A stretch of DNA of 64,000 bases from JBAZCI01 sp041671025 (GTDB lineage: Bacteria > Patescibacteriota > Patescibacteriia > UBA10025), in contig JBAZCI010000002.1 of the NCBI GenBank assembly GCA_041671025.1, positions 1 through 64,000 of the forward strand, in the 5' to 3' direction. Of this stretch, positions 44,101 through 53,584 are shown one piece after another. Below the pieces are notes generated by a model. That model was not told the origin of the DNA. It saw only the letters and a program-made list of their open reading frames with translations, and did no database searches. Positions within the stretch are counted from its first letter, which is position 1. Each line of letters opens with the position of its first letter. The position numbers and the translations under genes are program-made.

Positions 44101-44207
44101 AGGCAGGCCGCTAAAAATGAACAGTACAGCCGGATCCCTCACCCTTCATGGCTCCCATTCGTTTGCCATTCAAGGTTCGGGATGGTGTTGCTTTTAGAGG
44201 ACTGCCT
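44101..44207 (+). promoter_or_regulatory. Structured 5' leader element of the island gene pair
   Basis: AGGCAG (44101-44106) pairs with CTGCCT (44202-44207), and CTAAAA (44111-44116) with TTTTAG (44192-44197), closing a domain that contains the GGATCCCTCACC...GGTTCGGGATGGTG repeat (44131-44187) with ATCCC/GGGAT pairing inside. It lies between promoter and gene, so it is transcribed. It could be a riboregulator or just a repeat inserted in the leader. A CTACA-acgg-TGTAG hairpin follows nearer the gene. Confidence 0.5.
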
Positions 44208-44315
44208 GTGTAAGTCATAGACAGTCATGTTCACTCAAACCCGATCAACTCTACAACGGTGTAGGGAAGGTGCAGGGTAAGGGTATCGAGCATGAAACGT
44301 ATGGAGGAAAACCAT

Positions 44316-44996
44316 ATGTCAAAATTCACTGCCTCTTTTGAGGTACTGGACCGACGGAACGGGGAATTTAACCCCTTCTACGGACCTACCCCTGTTATCG
44401 CATCCGGCGATGCATTTCAAGGAGTTAAGTGCGTCACCATAAGTGTGGACGATACCGGCCATCACTTTCATTTCGATGACTATCAGGTCTTTAAGACATT
44501 GTTAGATGGTCCTACTTTTTTTCCGTTTCACGCACGGGTCAATGTCCCGTGGGACAGCGAAGACTCCACGATGTGGTGGCAACAGTGGAAAACTGTTGTT
44601 GCTGGCATTCCGCGCGAAAAGGTTAAACCGGTTAAAATCCTGGATTTACGCGATGGACAGTTTTCATCGCTAGATCTAGGCATCTGGCTACACGGATGTC
44701 GCATATATGCGATTTTTCCGTTAACTGAAGACGACTTGTTCGAAGTCGCCCAGAAAGTGACTGAGGCGATGAAGAATCAAAACGTTTTTCAAATTGCCGT
44801 GCAGATGCTTCTGTACTACGCCTCCCAACCTGAGCCCCAAAAAGCCGAGTCGCTTTTTACAAGCGACGATGCCAACTTGTTGGCGGAAATTCAGACCCTT
44901 TTCCACGGGCACAAGAAATTCCGTGAAACAATCGGGGAATCGCGGCTTGCGAACTTTGCTCGCCGCGTTCATGAAGCGATTAACGCGGGTCTCTGA
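44316..44996 (+). CDS. Soluble protein of unknown function (island gene 1)
   Basis: A 226-residue protein from ATG 44316 behind GGAGG with 8 bases spacing; an in-frame ATG at 44292 precedes the ribosome site. The first half is Phe/Asp-rich and beta-like (FTASFEVLDRRNGEFNPFYG, DTGHHFHFDDYQVFKTLL, FHARVNVPWDSEDSTMWWQQ). The second half is helical (LFEVAQKVTEAMKNQNVF, EIQTLFHGHKKFRETIG). No signal peptide or membrane helix. No family recognised. It forms a two-gene unit with the next gene. Confidence 0.7.
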   Translation: MSKFTASFEVLDRRNGEFNPFYGPTPVIASGDAFQGVKCVTISVDDTGHHFHFDDYQVFKTLLDGPTFFPFHARVNVPWDSEDSTMWWQQWKTVVAGIPREKVKPVKILDLRDGQFSSLDLGIWLHGCRIYAIFPLTEDDLFEVAQKVTEAMKNQNVFQIAVQMLLYYASQPEPQKAESLFTSDDANLLAEIQTLFHGHKKFRETIGESRLANFARRVHEAINAGL

Positions 44997-45027
44997 TCCG
45001 CACAACCATTAACTCAACTCCGGTCAA

Positions 45028-45051
45028 CCGTGAACCATACAAGGTTCACGG
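45028..45051 (+). promoter_or_regulatory. Intercistronic hairpin CCGTGAACC/GGTTCACGG
   Basis: A perfect 9-bp stem with a 6-base loop, directly followed by AAGGCGCAGGAGAAGGG. The first gene of the pair is preceded by a hairpin and GGGAAGGTGCAGGGTAAGGG, so the two leaders look alike. Confidence 0.6.
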
Positions 45052-45077
45052 AAGGCGCAGGAGAAGGGAGAAGCTCA

Positions 45078-45710
45078 ATGAATTGGCAACAATACAAAAA
45101 GGCTGAGATGATTGCTCGGACACACCCCGTGGCTCACATCATCAAAGGTCACCAAAGGCATATTGGGATGATTTCTATAATGGCAATATCCATCTTTTGC
45201 CTAGAAATCATAGCCGCGTTACGCATTGAAAATGCGATAACGCCGCATTATTGGTTAAGAACTCCGTTTCCCCAGACTGCAAATTGGGTAGGCGCCTCTT
45301 ATTATCTTCTTTTCATCTGCTTTTGCGTAATGGTGAATAAAGTTTGGACTATGTTCAGTTCACCGACAATTAAGAGAAGAAAGATTGATGGTCAGGATCG
45401 CATCTTAGCACAATTTCGTTCTGTGGAATGGATCGACATCACGAACTCATTTCTTGACACTTCATTCATTCCGCTGGAAAAAGTGTTTGTTACTGTTGAA
45501 GTTGATGACGTCAGAACTGGAGATGCTATTACCTTGCCAGTGGGTACGACACAGATCGAACCTTTTCCCTACATAACACCCGACAATGGGTACTTCGTAA
45601 AACTCAAAAGCGATATCAGAATGTACTTTTCAGTAGCAGTTGGGTTTTGGCTTACATGTCTCATTCCCCCTACTGTGTGGCTATTTATCACTTTTAGTTT
45701 GACGAAATAA
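45078..45710 (+). CDS. Membrane protein of unknown function (island gene 2)
   Basis: A 210-residue protein from ATG 45078, behind GGGAGAAG. It has a charged start (MNWQQYKKAEMIARTHPV), a helix (MISIMAISIFCLEIIAAL), a second helix (ASYYLLFICFCVMVNKVW), about 100 soluble residues with FIPLEKVFVTVEVDDV, and a C-terminal helix pair (FSVAVGFWLTCLIPPTVWLF). No family recognised. It is more AT-rich than the neighbouring rpoC, consistent with acquisition. A strong terminator follows. Confidence 0.7.
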   Translation: MNWQQYKKAEMIARTHPVAHIIKGHQRHIGMISIMAISIFCLEIIAALRIENAITPHYWLRTPFPQTANWVGASYYLLFICFCVMVNKVWTMFSSPTIKRRKIDGQDRILAQFRSVEWIDITNSFLDTSFIPLEKVFVTVEVDDVRTGDAITLPVGTTQIEPFPYITPDNGYFVKLKSDIRMYFSVAVGFWLTCLIPPTVWLFITFSLTK

Positions 45711-45732
45711 TTTGTTCGTTTCATTTTAGACC

Positions 45733-45771
45733 CCCCCTACCTGGTTATCAACTAGGTAGGGGTATTTTTTT
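45733..45771 (+). terminator. Intrinsic terminator of the island gene pair
   Basis: CCCCTACCT, an 11-base loop, AGGTAGGGG, TA and a run of T. Confidence 0.88.
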
Positions 45772-45819
45772 ACTCATTAAATCCATACGCGACTAAAGTC
45801 GCTAGGAAAAATAAAGAAT

Positions 45820-45857
45820 ACAAAAAGTCCCTAAAATCAATAGAAATATCGATTATT
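45820..45857 (+). repeat. 38-bp direct repeat, right copy, bounding the accessory island
   Basis: ACAAAAAGTCCCTAAAATCA followed by ATAGAAATATCGATTATT; 36 of 38 bases match the copy at 43544-43581. Confidence 0.85.
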
Positions 45858-45870
45858 ATTTACCCGGCCA

Positions 45871-45900
45871 CGAGATTGCTTCGTAGAACTCGCAATGACA
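45871..45900. repeat. Palindromic intergenic repeat, CATTGCGAG family, copy 4
   Basis: CGAGATTGCTTCGTAGAACT then CGCAATGACA; the ends are inverted relative to the copy at 6097-6142. Confidence 0.55.
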
Positions 45901-45913
45901 TGATTTGTTATCC

Positions 45914-45943
45914 CAAAAAGCCCCCGGCAGGAACGCCGAGGGC
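45914..45943 (-). terminator. Intrinsic terminator of the rpoBC operon
   Basis: GCCCCCGGC-aggaac-GCCGAGGGC with one mismatch and T-runs on both sides; it lies 17 bases beyond the rpoC stop. Confidence 0.85.
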
Positions 45944-45960
45944 TTTTTTATTAGACAGGG

Positions 45961-48900
45961 TTACTTGGCTTCAACAGGCCGATATCCCGTACCTGCGGGA
46001 ATCAGCTTGCCGATGATCACGTTCTCTTTCAACCCGCGAAGGTTATCTACCTTACCGGTTACCGCCGCATCGATCAGGACGCGAGCAGTCTCTTGGAATG
46101 ACGCCGCGGAGAGGAAACTGTCGATCGACAGCGACGCCTTGGTAATACCGAGCAGGAGAACTTCGCCCTCTGCAGGTTTGGTCTTCTCTTTCTTGGCCTT
46201 TTGATTTGCGGCAACGAACTGCCCGCGCTCAATAACTTCGCCTGAGAAAAAGTGAGTATCGCCCGCATCCGTGATGTACACGCGAGAGAACATTTGGTGA
46301 ACGATAATTTCGATATGCTTGTCGTTCAACTTTTGTCCCTGAGATGAATAGATATATTGGATATCCTTCATGACATACTTCTGAACGGCTTCCTGGCCCT
46401 TGAGGTAGTACAGCTGATGAAGATCAAGACTGCCTTCGGTAAGCGACTGACCCTTTACAACGAGGTCGCCGTTTTTGACCAGAATAAACCGGTCGCTCGG
46501 CACCAAATATTCTTTCGTTTTTTCAGCTTCACTGTTGATCTCAATACTCTCGTCCGTAACGCGCACTTTACCGGCGGTCTTGGATACGATCGTCTGATCA
46601 CCGTTGATGAACAGTGTCGCCCCGGCTTTTACCGTCTGTTTGTCCTTTACCTGTATTTCCAGTTTCTTCTTATTTCCCGGGAATTCATACTTCTCTGCGT
46701 TAAGATGGGTATAGGTAAGGGTAACCAGACGCTGATTATTTTCCGCCTCGGTAATCTGTACTGTTCCGTCAGCTTCCGAAATAATTGCCGGACGCTTTAC
46801 CGGACGCGCTTCAAATAATTCTTCAACGCGCGGCAACCCCTGAGTGATGTCTTTTCCCGCGACACCGCCGGTATGGAAGGTTCTCATCGTCAGCTGGGTA
46901 CCCGGTTCGCCGATACTTTGCGCTGCGATGACTCCGACTGCAGTTCCCAGTTTCACAAGCTTGTTAAACCCGAGGTCGTACCCGTAACAACTTTGACACA
47001 GACCGTAGGTAGACTTGCACGACAGCACGGAACGGACAACAACGGCTTCGAGCGGAGCTTTTTCAATCGCCTCGCGATGATCTTCGGTAACCACATCTCC
47101 GGCTTTAAGAATCACTTTATGCGTCTTGGGGTGCACAATGTCTTTTGCCAGTACGCGACCAACAATGCGATTGATAATAGATTCATCCATTTCCGCACTT
47201 TCAGCGGCAGTGATCGTAAATCCATCGGTATCTTTGCAATCTTCATCCGTAACCACCATATCCTGTGCAACATCAACCAAACGGCGGGTCAGATACCCGG
47301 CATTTGCGGTACGCAGAGCAGTGTCAGAAAGTCCTTTTCGGGCACCGTGAGTGGATATGAAATATTCAAGAACATCAAATCCTTCTTTGAAACTTCCCAT
47401 AACCGGCAGTTCAATCGTGTCTCCGGCCGGGTTGGTTACCAGACCCTTCATACCCATCATTTGGGTAATCTGCGCCCATGATCCGCGGGAGCCTGATTCG
47501 ATCATTGCATAGACTGATCCTTTTTTATTCAATGCGTCCTTGCTGAACTTCTGGACCTGATCTTTCACCTGCGCCCATACTTCAATGACCTTGCTATGGC
47601 GTTCCTGATCAGTCAATAATCCCGCTTCAAAGTGGGCGGTAATTTCATCCACTTTTTTCTGGGCACCTTCAATGGCGACTTTCTTTTCTTTCGGAAGAGT
47701 TAAGTCATCCATACCCCAGCTGATTCCCGAACGGGTGAGAAATTGAAAACTGGTATCTTTGATGCGATCAACAAGTTGGACGGTCGGTTCGGGACCGAAC
47801 TGGCTCAATGACCGGCTTACCAAGTCTGACAATTTCTTTTTATCCATCGTTTCGTTCACGAACCGCAGTTCGGGAGGAAGTATATCGTTGAAAATGAGTC
47901 TTCCGACGGATGTCTCAACAACCGCATTGCCCATTTTAACCTTAACCAGCTGTTGAATATGCACGAAGTTCTGATGGAACGAGCTCATGGCTTCATCGAC
48001 GGAAGAAAATCCCTTCATGCTTGCCTTTTCATCCCGCGTTGCAAGAGAAGTCAAATAATAACAGCCGAGCACGATATCCTGCGAGGGAGAAACAACCGGT
48101 TTTCCGGTGGCAGGTTTCAGCAAATTTTTCGAGGAAAGCATGATTTCCTTTGCTTCCCATTTTGCTTTTTCGGTAAGCGGGACATGAACGGCCATTTGGT
48201 CACCGTCAAAGTCCGCGTTGAACGCGGGACAGACGAGCGGGTGTATCTGAATAGCCTTACCTTCAATCAATACGGGAGTAAACGCCTGGATACCCAGCCG
48301 GTGAAGCGTCGGTGCGCGATTCAGCAATACATGCGAACCGAGCGTCACTTCTTCCAAGATATCCCATACTTCCGGGCGTTCGCTTTCGATGAATCGCGAT
48401 GCACTGCGAACATTATGGACCAATTCCCGTTGAATAAGTTTCGAGATAATAAACGGCTTGAACAATTCAAGGGCCATCGTCTTCGGCAATCCGCATTCAT
48501 TTAACTTCAGGTGCGGACCGACAACAATGACGGAACGACCGGAATAATCAACGCGTTTTCCAAGCAAGTTTTGGCGGAATCGCCCCTGTTTGCCTTTGAG
48601 AATGTCCGCGATGGATTTCAGCATGCGTTTCTGTCCGGTCGATGCGGTAACCGTCTTGCCGTGACGCGCATTGTTGTCAATCAAGGCATCAACAGCTTCC
48701 TGGAGCATACGACGTTCATTGCGACAGATAACTTCAGGCGCATTGAGTTCGAGCAGGCGTTTCAAACGGTTGTTTCGGTTGATCACGCGGCGGTACAAAT
48801 CATTCAAATCAGACGCGGCAAATCGACCGCCATCCAATTGGACCATCGGACGAAGATCCGGAGGAATGACGGGGATCATGGTGAGAATCATGTGTTCCGG

Positions 48901-49830
48901 ACGAATACCGTTCGCGTCAAAATTGCGCAGCAACTTAAGCAGACGGACAATCCGGCGTTTCCGGTTTTCCGCGGCGGTGACGACCTCTTCTTCCAATTCC
49001 TTAACGCGTTTCTTGAGGTCAATCTCTGCCAACAGCTGGTGGAGAGCATCCGCGCCGATACCCGCTTCGAATACATGGCCGTACTTCAGGGAAAGATCCT
49101 GATAAATCTGCTCTGAGATAATGCGCATGGGCTTCAAGTCTTCCAATTCCTTCTTTGCCAGATCGACCGCATCTTTCAGTGTTTTCAATTTTTCATCGCG
49201 AAAAGCAGAATTTGCCGCGAGCTCATCGCGCATTTCAGTTTCGAGCTTCTTTTTATCAGCATCTCCCGCCTTTTGGATCTCTGCCATTTTGCGGAGCTTG
49301 ATTTCATTTACTTCCTTATTAAATTCAGCTTCGATCGATTTCTTTTTACCCGTGTATTCAACTTCAAGCTGTTGCAGTGTTTCCTGGCGAAGTGCGTCAT
49401 CAACTTTTGTGATAACAAAGCTTGCAAAATAGTTCACTTTTTCTAAATCCTGGATTGAAAGATCCAGCACCATGCCAATCTTTGACGGAACGCCGCGCAA
49501 GAACCAGATGTGGGATACGGGCGACGCCAGTTTAATGTGACCCATCCGTTCGCGCCGAACAATACTGCGGGTTACTTCAACGCCGCACTTGTCGCACACA
49601 ATGCCTTTGTAACGAATTTTCTTGTATTTTCCACAGTAGCATTCCCAGTCTTTGGTCGGCCCAAAAATGCGCTCGCAGAAGAGGCCGTCTTTTTCCGGTT
49701 TTTGCGTGCGGTAATTGACGGTTTCAGGCTTCAAGACCTCGCCGTGAGACCAGTCAAGAATAGTGTGCGGCGATGCTAAGCGAAGACGGAGCGCGGTGAA
49801 ATCGATTTGTGGTGTGATGTCGGGTGTCAT
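45961..49830 (-). CDS. rpoC: DNA-directed RNA polymerase subunit beta'
   Basis: The 1289-residue catalytic subunit. It starts at ATG 49830 ([20 protein letters not shown]), 13 bases after the rpoB stop; in-frame codons up to 49908 lie in rpoB. The zinc finger has CYCGKYK and CDKCGVEV. The catalytic triple Asp is in [16 protein letters not shown], the trigger-loop region includes [19 protein letters not shown], and a second zinc site is [34 protein letters not shown] is intact. There is no Shine-Dalgarno, suggesting coupling to rpoB. Confidence 0.98.
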   Translation of the reverse strand: MTPDITPQIDFTALRLRLASPHTILDWSHGEVLKPETVNYRTQKPEKDGLFCERIFGPTKDWECYCGKYKKIRYKGIVCDKCGVEVTRSIVRRERMGHIKLASPVSHIWFLRGVPSKIGMVLDLSIQDLEKVNYFASFVITKVDDALRQETLQQLEVEYTGKKKSIEAEFNKEVNEIKLRKMAEIQKAGDADKKKLETEMRDELAANSAFRDEKLKTLKDAVDLAKKELEDLKPMRIISEQIYQDLSLKYGHVFEAGIGADALHQLLAEIDLKKRVKELEEEVVTAAENRKRRIVRLLKLLRNFDANGIRPEHMILTMIPVIPPDLRPMVQLDGGRFAASDLNDLYRRVINRNNRLKRLLELNAPEVICRNERRMLQEAVDALIDNNARHGKTVTASTGQKRMLKSIADILKGKQGRFRQNLLGKRVDYSGRSVIVVGPHLKLNECGLPKTMALELFKPFIISKLIQRELVHNVRSASRFIESERPEVWDILEEVTLGSHVLLNRAPTLHRLGIQAFTPVLIEGKAIQIHPLVCPAFNADFDGDQMAVHVPLTEKAKWEAKEIMLSSKNLLKPATGKPVVSPSQDIVLGCYYLTSLATRDEKASMKGFSSVDEAMSSFHQNFVHIQQLVKVKMGNAVVETSVGRLIFNDILPPELRFVNETMDKKKLSDLVSRSLSQFGPEPTVQLVDRIKDTSFQFLTRSGISWGMDDLTLPKEKKVAIEGAQKKVDEITAHFEAGLLTDQERHSKVIEVWAQVKDQVQKFSKDALNKKGSVYAMIESGSRGSWAQITQMMGMKGLVTNPAGDTIELPVMGSFKEGFDVLEYFISTHGARKGLSDTALRTANAGYLTRRLVDVAQDMVVTDEDCKDTDGFTITAAESAEMDESIINRIVGRVLAKDIVHPKTHKVILKAGDVVTEDHREAIEKAPLEAVVVRSVLSCKSTYGLCQSCYGYDLGFNKLVKLGTAVGVIAAQSIGEPGTQLTMRTFHTGGVAGKDITQGLPRVEELFEARPVKRPAIISEADGTVQITEAENNQRLVTLTYTHLNAEKYEFPGNKKKLEIQVKDKQTVKAGATLFINGDQTIVSKTAGKVRVTDESIEINSEAEKTKEYLVPSDRFILVKNGDLVVKGQSLTEGSLDLHQLYYLKGQEAVQKYVMKDIQYIYSSQGQKLNDKHIEIIVHQMFSRVYITDAGDTHFFSGEVIERGQFVAANQKAKKEKTKPAEGEVLLLGITKASLSIDSFLSAASFQETARVLIDAAVTGKVDNLRGLKENVIIGKLIPAGTGYRPVEAK

Positions 49831-49843
49831 AGGAGTGAACGGG

Positions 49844-52800
49844 TTAGGATACGGTTGAAACCTTCGGCGGCTTTTCGGGCCGGACTTCGACCGGTTCTTC
49901 GGGAACAACCGGCGCTCCGATCAGCTCGACATCGAGACACAGACCTTTAAGCTCTCGAACGAGAACATTAAATGCCTCGGGAATATTTATCTTTTGAATA
50001 GACTCGCCTTTTATGATCGCTTCATATGCTTTTGACCGTCCGGGAACATCATCTGATTTGATCGTAAGCATTTCCTGCAGGGTATGCGCAGCACCGTACG
50101 CTTCCAGGGCCCATACTTCCATTTCTCCGAAACGTTGTCCGCCGAATTGGGCTTTGCCTCCGAGCGGCTGTTGAGTGACTAACGAGTACGGCCCGATTGA
50201 GCGCATGTGGATCTTGTCTTCGACAAGGTGATTGAGTTTCAACATGTAGATATACCCGACGGTAACGGTGTTATCAAACGGCATACCTGTACGACCGTCG
50301 ATGAGGCTCAGTTTGCCATCGCGCGGGAATCCTGCGCGTTCCAGTTCATCCTTAATCGTCTGTTCAGACACGCCATCCAAACCCGGACTTGCCACCCGGT
50401 AGCCGAGTGTTTTTGCCGCGAGACCGAGATGAGTTTCTAAAATTTGTCCCAAGTTCATACGGGACGCAACACCGAGCGGATTCAAAATAATATCAACGGG
50501 AGTGCCGTCTGCCATGTACGGCATGTCTTCAATCGCAACGATGCGGGAGATAACGCCTTTATTTCCATGACGGCCGGCCATCTTGTCTCCGACCTGAATC
50601 TTGCGAAGCTGTGCGACGGATACCTGAATAGATTTTGAAACGCCTGAAGGAAGCTTATCCCCGTTTTCTCTCGAGAAAATTCTGATGTTCACAACTTTGC
50701 CGTGTTCCCCGTGTTCCAGATAAAGGGAGCTGTCTTTGACGTCTTTGGCCTTTTCTCCAAAAATGGCGCGAAGCAATTTTTCCTCTGCAGAAAGTTCAGT
50801 CTCGCCTTTTGGCGTGATCTTACCGACGAGGATGTCGCCGCTCTTCACTTCGGAGCCGATCATGACAACGCCTTCTTCGTCCAAATTCTTCAGTTTTTCT
50901 TCGCCGATATTCGGAATATCGCGGGTAACGACTTCCGGCCCGAGCTTGGTATCACGGACATCAACGACGTAGTCTTCAATATGAATGGAGGTGTAGCGGT
51001 CGTCTTCGACAAGCCGCGAAGAGATTAAAATAGCGTCTTCGTAGTTGCCGCCTTCCCAGGGCATAAATGCGACAAGGATATTCTGGCCTAACGCCAATTC
51101 TCCCTGATCGCATGCCGCACCGTCGGCGAGTACATCGCCTTTCTTTACTTTTTGGCCTTTTACGACAATCGGCCGCTGATTCATACAGGTAGATGCATTT
51201 GAGCGAACAAATTTGCCGAGCGGGTAGGCACGGACTTTGCCGTTGTCTTCAAGAATTTCAATGCGGTCAGACTGAAGCAATTGAATAACGCCGTCAGCCT
51301 GAGCGAGAATAACGTGACCGGAATCTTGGGCCGAACGGGCTTCAACGCCGGTGCCGACGATCGGCGACTGAGGGGTAACGCAGGACACCGCCTGCCGTTG
51401 CATATTCGTACCCATCAATGCGCGGACCGCATCATCATGTTCAAGGAAAGGGATGAGGGATGTCGTCACGCTGACAATCTGTTTCGGAGAGACATCCATG
51501 TAATCAATTTTTGAAACGTGTTCAACCGTCGGTTCTCCGTGCTCGCGAACTTCGGCTTTTTCGCTGATGAAATAGCCGTCATCATCGATCGGAGTGGTTG
51601 CCGCGGTCGTAATACTTTGCTCCTCGACAAATGCGTCAAGAAATACAACTTCTTTCGTCGCGCGGGGCTTGATGGGGATTGTCTTCAGTGATTCAATTTT
51701 TTCAAGTTTTTCAGCAAGGTGTTTTGTAATTTCTTCTCCCGCTTTTGCAACTACTGTTTCTCCGTCTTTGACATCTTCGCGTAAAATTTCTCCGGTTGTT
51801 TTTTTGGCAGAATTATCAAGATCATGGAGAACCTTTCGATACGGAGTTTCAATAAATCCAAAATCATTTACCCGCGCATACGACGCCAAGTGGCCGACCA
51901 ATCCGATGTTCGGACCTTCGGGAGTGGCTATAGGACAGATGCGTCCATAGTGTGTGCGATGCACGTCGCGAACATCAAAACCGGCCCGTTCGCGGGATAA
52001 GCCTCCCGGACCCATGGCGGATAAACGGCGCTTGTGCTCGAGCTCTGCAAGCGGATTCGTCTGGTCCATGAATTGAGAGAGCTGGGATGACATGAAAAAT
52101 TCTTTGACCGATCCGATGACGGGACGGGCATTGATCAGCTGGTTCGGTGTCAACGTGGCGATATCGAGCGTTGACATTCTATCCTTAATAATGCGCTCCA
52201 TGCGGGCAAGACCGACGCGGAATTTATTCTGAACCAATTCGCCGATCGCGCGGACACGGCGGTTACCCAAATGGTCAATATCGTCCGCTTCTTTGTTTGA
52301 ATTATTAAGCCTGATCACTTCCTTCAAAATCTGAACAACATCTTCTTTTTGGAGGACGCGGTATTCTTTGGTATTCGGAAAATCAAAACCAAACCGCTGA
52401 TTGAGCTTGTACCGTCCGACGCGGCCGAAATCGTACCGGTCAAAACTGAAAAACATCTTATGAATAAGCTCGCGGGCGTTATCTACCGTGGCGAGGTCAC
52501 CGGGACGGACGCGCTTGTAGACTTCCTGCAAACCTTCTGCTTCGTTGCGCGAAATATCCTTATTAATCGTGCTCTCCACATATCGGTGATTCAAATCGGT
52601 GTCCACATCGGTAAAGAGCGCCAAAATTTCTTCATTCGTTGCATAGCCAAAAGCGCGGAGTAGCGCAGTCACGGGGACTTTGCGTTTCCGGTCAACTTTG
52701 ACGGACATCACATCATTAAAGTCAGTTTCAATTTCGAGCCAGGCGCCGCGGTTCGGAATGATCTTTGCGCCGCACATCCTGCGTCCGCGGATGATATCGG

Positions 52801-53227
52801 ACGTAAAAAAGACGCCGGCAGAACGGATCAGCTGGCTGACGACGACGCGTTCAATGCCGTTAATAATGAACGTGCCGCGATCAGTCATGAGCGGAAAGTC
52901 GCCGAGATAGATTTCCTGCTCCTTAATTTCTCCGGTTTTTTTGTTGACGAGTTTCGTCTCAACGCGCAACGGCGATTCGTACGTTACATTTTTTTGCCGT
53001 GCGGTCTGCTCGTCGAAGCGAGGCTCATCAAGATAATAATCAAGAAAATATAACTCAAGATCCCGGCCGATAAAATCTTTGGTCGGGGAAATTTCTTCAA
53101 AAAGCTCTCTTAATCCTTCACGGAAAAACCAGTCGTAGGAGTGACGCTGAACCTCGATCAGGTTTGGCAGCGGGACCGCCTCATGCAGTGTAGTAAAATA
53201 TTTACGTGGCGTAATATTCTGTGGCAT
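49844..53227 (-). CDS. rpoB: DNA-directed RNA polymerase subunit beta
   Basis: The 1127-residue subunit starts at ATG 53227 behind GGAGAAATTAC. It shows the rifampicin-pocket region [20 protein letters not shown] followed by [34 protein letters not shown], the nucleotide-contacting [14 protein letters not shown], and the C-terminal clamp [20 protein letters not shown]. The pocket keeps Ser, Gln, Asp, His-Lys-Arg and Leu residues, so rifampicin sensitivity is not excluded. L7/L12 genes do not precede it; it has its own promoter and a long leader. Confidence 0.98.
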   Translation of the reverse strand: MPQNITPRKYFTTLHEAVPLPNLIEVQRHSYDWFFREGLRELFEEISPTKDFIGRDLELYFLDYYLDEPRFDEQTARQKNVTYESPLRVETKLVNKKTGEIKEQEIYLGDFPLMTDRGTFIINGIERVVVSQLIRSAGVFFTSDIIRGRRMCGAKIIPNRGAWLEIETDFNDVMSVKVDRKRKVPVTALLRAFGYATNEEILALFTDVDTDLNHRYVESTINKDISRNEAEGLQEVYKRVRPGDLATVDNARELIHKMFFSFDRYDFGRVGRYKLNQRFGFDFPNTKEYRVLQKEDVVQILKEVIRLNNSNKEADDIDHLGNRRVRAIGELVQNKFRVGLARMERIIKDRMSTLDIATLTPNQLINARPVIGSVKEFFMSSQLSQFMDQTNPLAELEHKRRLSAMGPGGLSRERAGFDVRDVHRTHYGRICPIATPEGPNIGLVGHLASYARVNDFGFIETPYRKVLHDLDNSAKKTTGEILREDVKDGETVVAKAGEEITKHLAEKLEKIESLKTIPIKPRATKEVVFLDAFVEEQSITTAATTPIDDDGYFISEKAEVREHGEPTVEHVSKIDYMDVSPKQIVSVTTSLIPFLEHDDAVRALMGTNMQRQAVSCVTPQSPIVGTGVEARSAQDSGHVILAQADGVIQLLQSDRIEILEDNGKVRAYPLGKFVRSNASTCMNQRPIVVKGQKVKKGDVLADGAACDQGELALGQNILVAFMPWEGGNYEDAILISSRLVEDDRYTSIHIEDYVVDVRDTKLGPEVVTRDIPNIGEEKLKNLDEEGVVMIGSEVKSGDILVGKITPKGETELSAEEKLLRAIFGEKAKDVKDSSLYLEHGEHGKVVNIRIFSRENGDKLPSGVSKSIQVSVAQLRKIQVGDKMAGRHGNKGVISRIVAIEDMPYMADGTPVDIILNPLGVASRMNLGQILETHLGLAAKTLGYRVASPGLDGVSEQTIKDELERAGFPRDGKLSLIDGRTGMPFDNTVTVGYIYMLKLNHLVEDKIHMRSIGPYSLVTQQPLGGKAQFGGQRFGEMEVWALEAYGAAHTLQEMLTIKSDDVPGRSKAYEAIIKGESIQKINIPEAFNVLVRELKGLCLDVELIGAPVVPEEPVEVRPEKPPKVSTVS

Positions 53228-53376
53228 GTAATTTCTCCGGTCTTAAAAAATTAAGCGTAGTATAAAAACCCCCTCTTCCCGCTTACAAATAAAAGGCGGA
53301 AAGAGTATACCCCGTTGTAGATTATTTATGAATTGTCGTCAAACCCCATGTATTATTTGAGGGCTTCCGTTTCAAC

Positions 53377-53416
53377 CATATGGAATTATTCACATTAAAT
53401 TTGTGAAATCCATATG
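53377..53416 (-). promoter_or_regulatory. Large hairpin in the rpoB leader
   Basis: CATATGG (53377-53383) pairs with CCATATG (53410-53416), and TTCAC with GTGAA inside it. It lies downstream of the rpoB promoter, so the transcript would carry it. No T-run follows, so it is not a simple terminator. Confidence 0.6.
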
Positions 53417-53440
53417 TTTGAGGAACTTTTTCGTAGGTGG

Positions 53441-53470
53441 AGCATAGCAAAATCTAATGATTCTTGTCAA
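53441..53470 (-). promoter_or_regulatory. Promoter of rpoBC
   Basis: Minus-strand TTGACA (53470-53465), 18-base spacer, TATGCT (53446-53441). About 210 bases of leader follow. The rest of the 357-base gap 53228-53584 is AT-rich with two TTATTCACA motifs and no gene. Confidence 0.72.
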
Positions 53471-53584
53471 GTCCCCACCCCCAGGCAGGTAAAAAAATTG
53501 ATTTTTTAGCTAATACTGGCAAAATAAATAGCCCATCCTTCATCACGGAAGGATTAATCATCCCCACTTATTCACAGGTTATCC

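Noticed and set aside
49831..49908. Upstream extension of RpoC
   Set aside because: It lies inside rpoB; conserved RpoC sequence begins at ATG 49830.
53386..53576. Chromosomal origin at two DnaA-box-like motifs
   Set aside because: Only two matches, no dnaA or dnaN nearby and no iteron cluster; kept only as a low-level observation.
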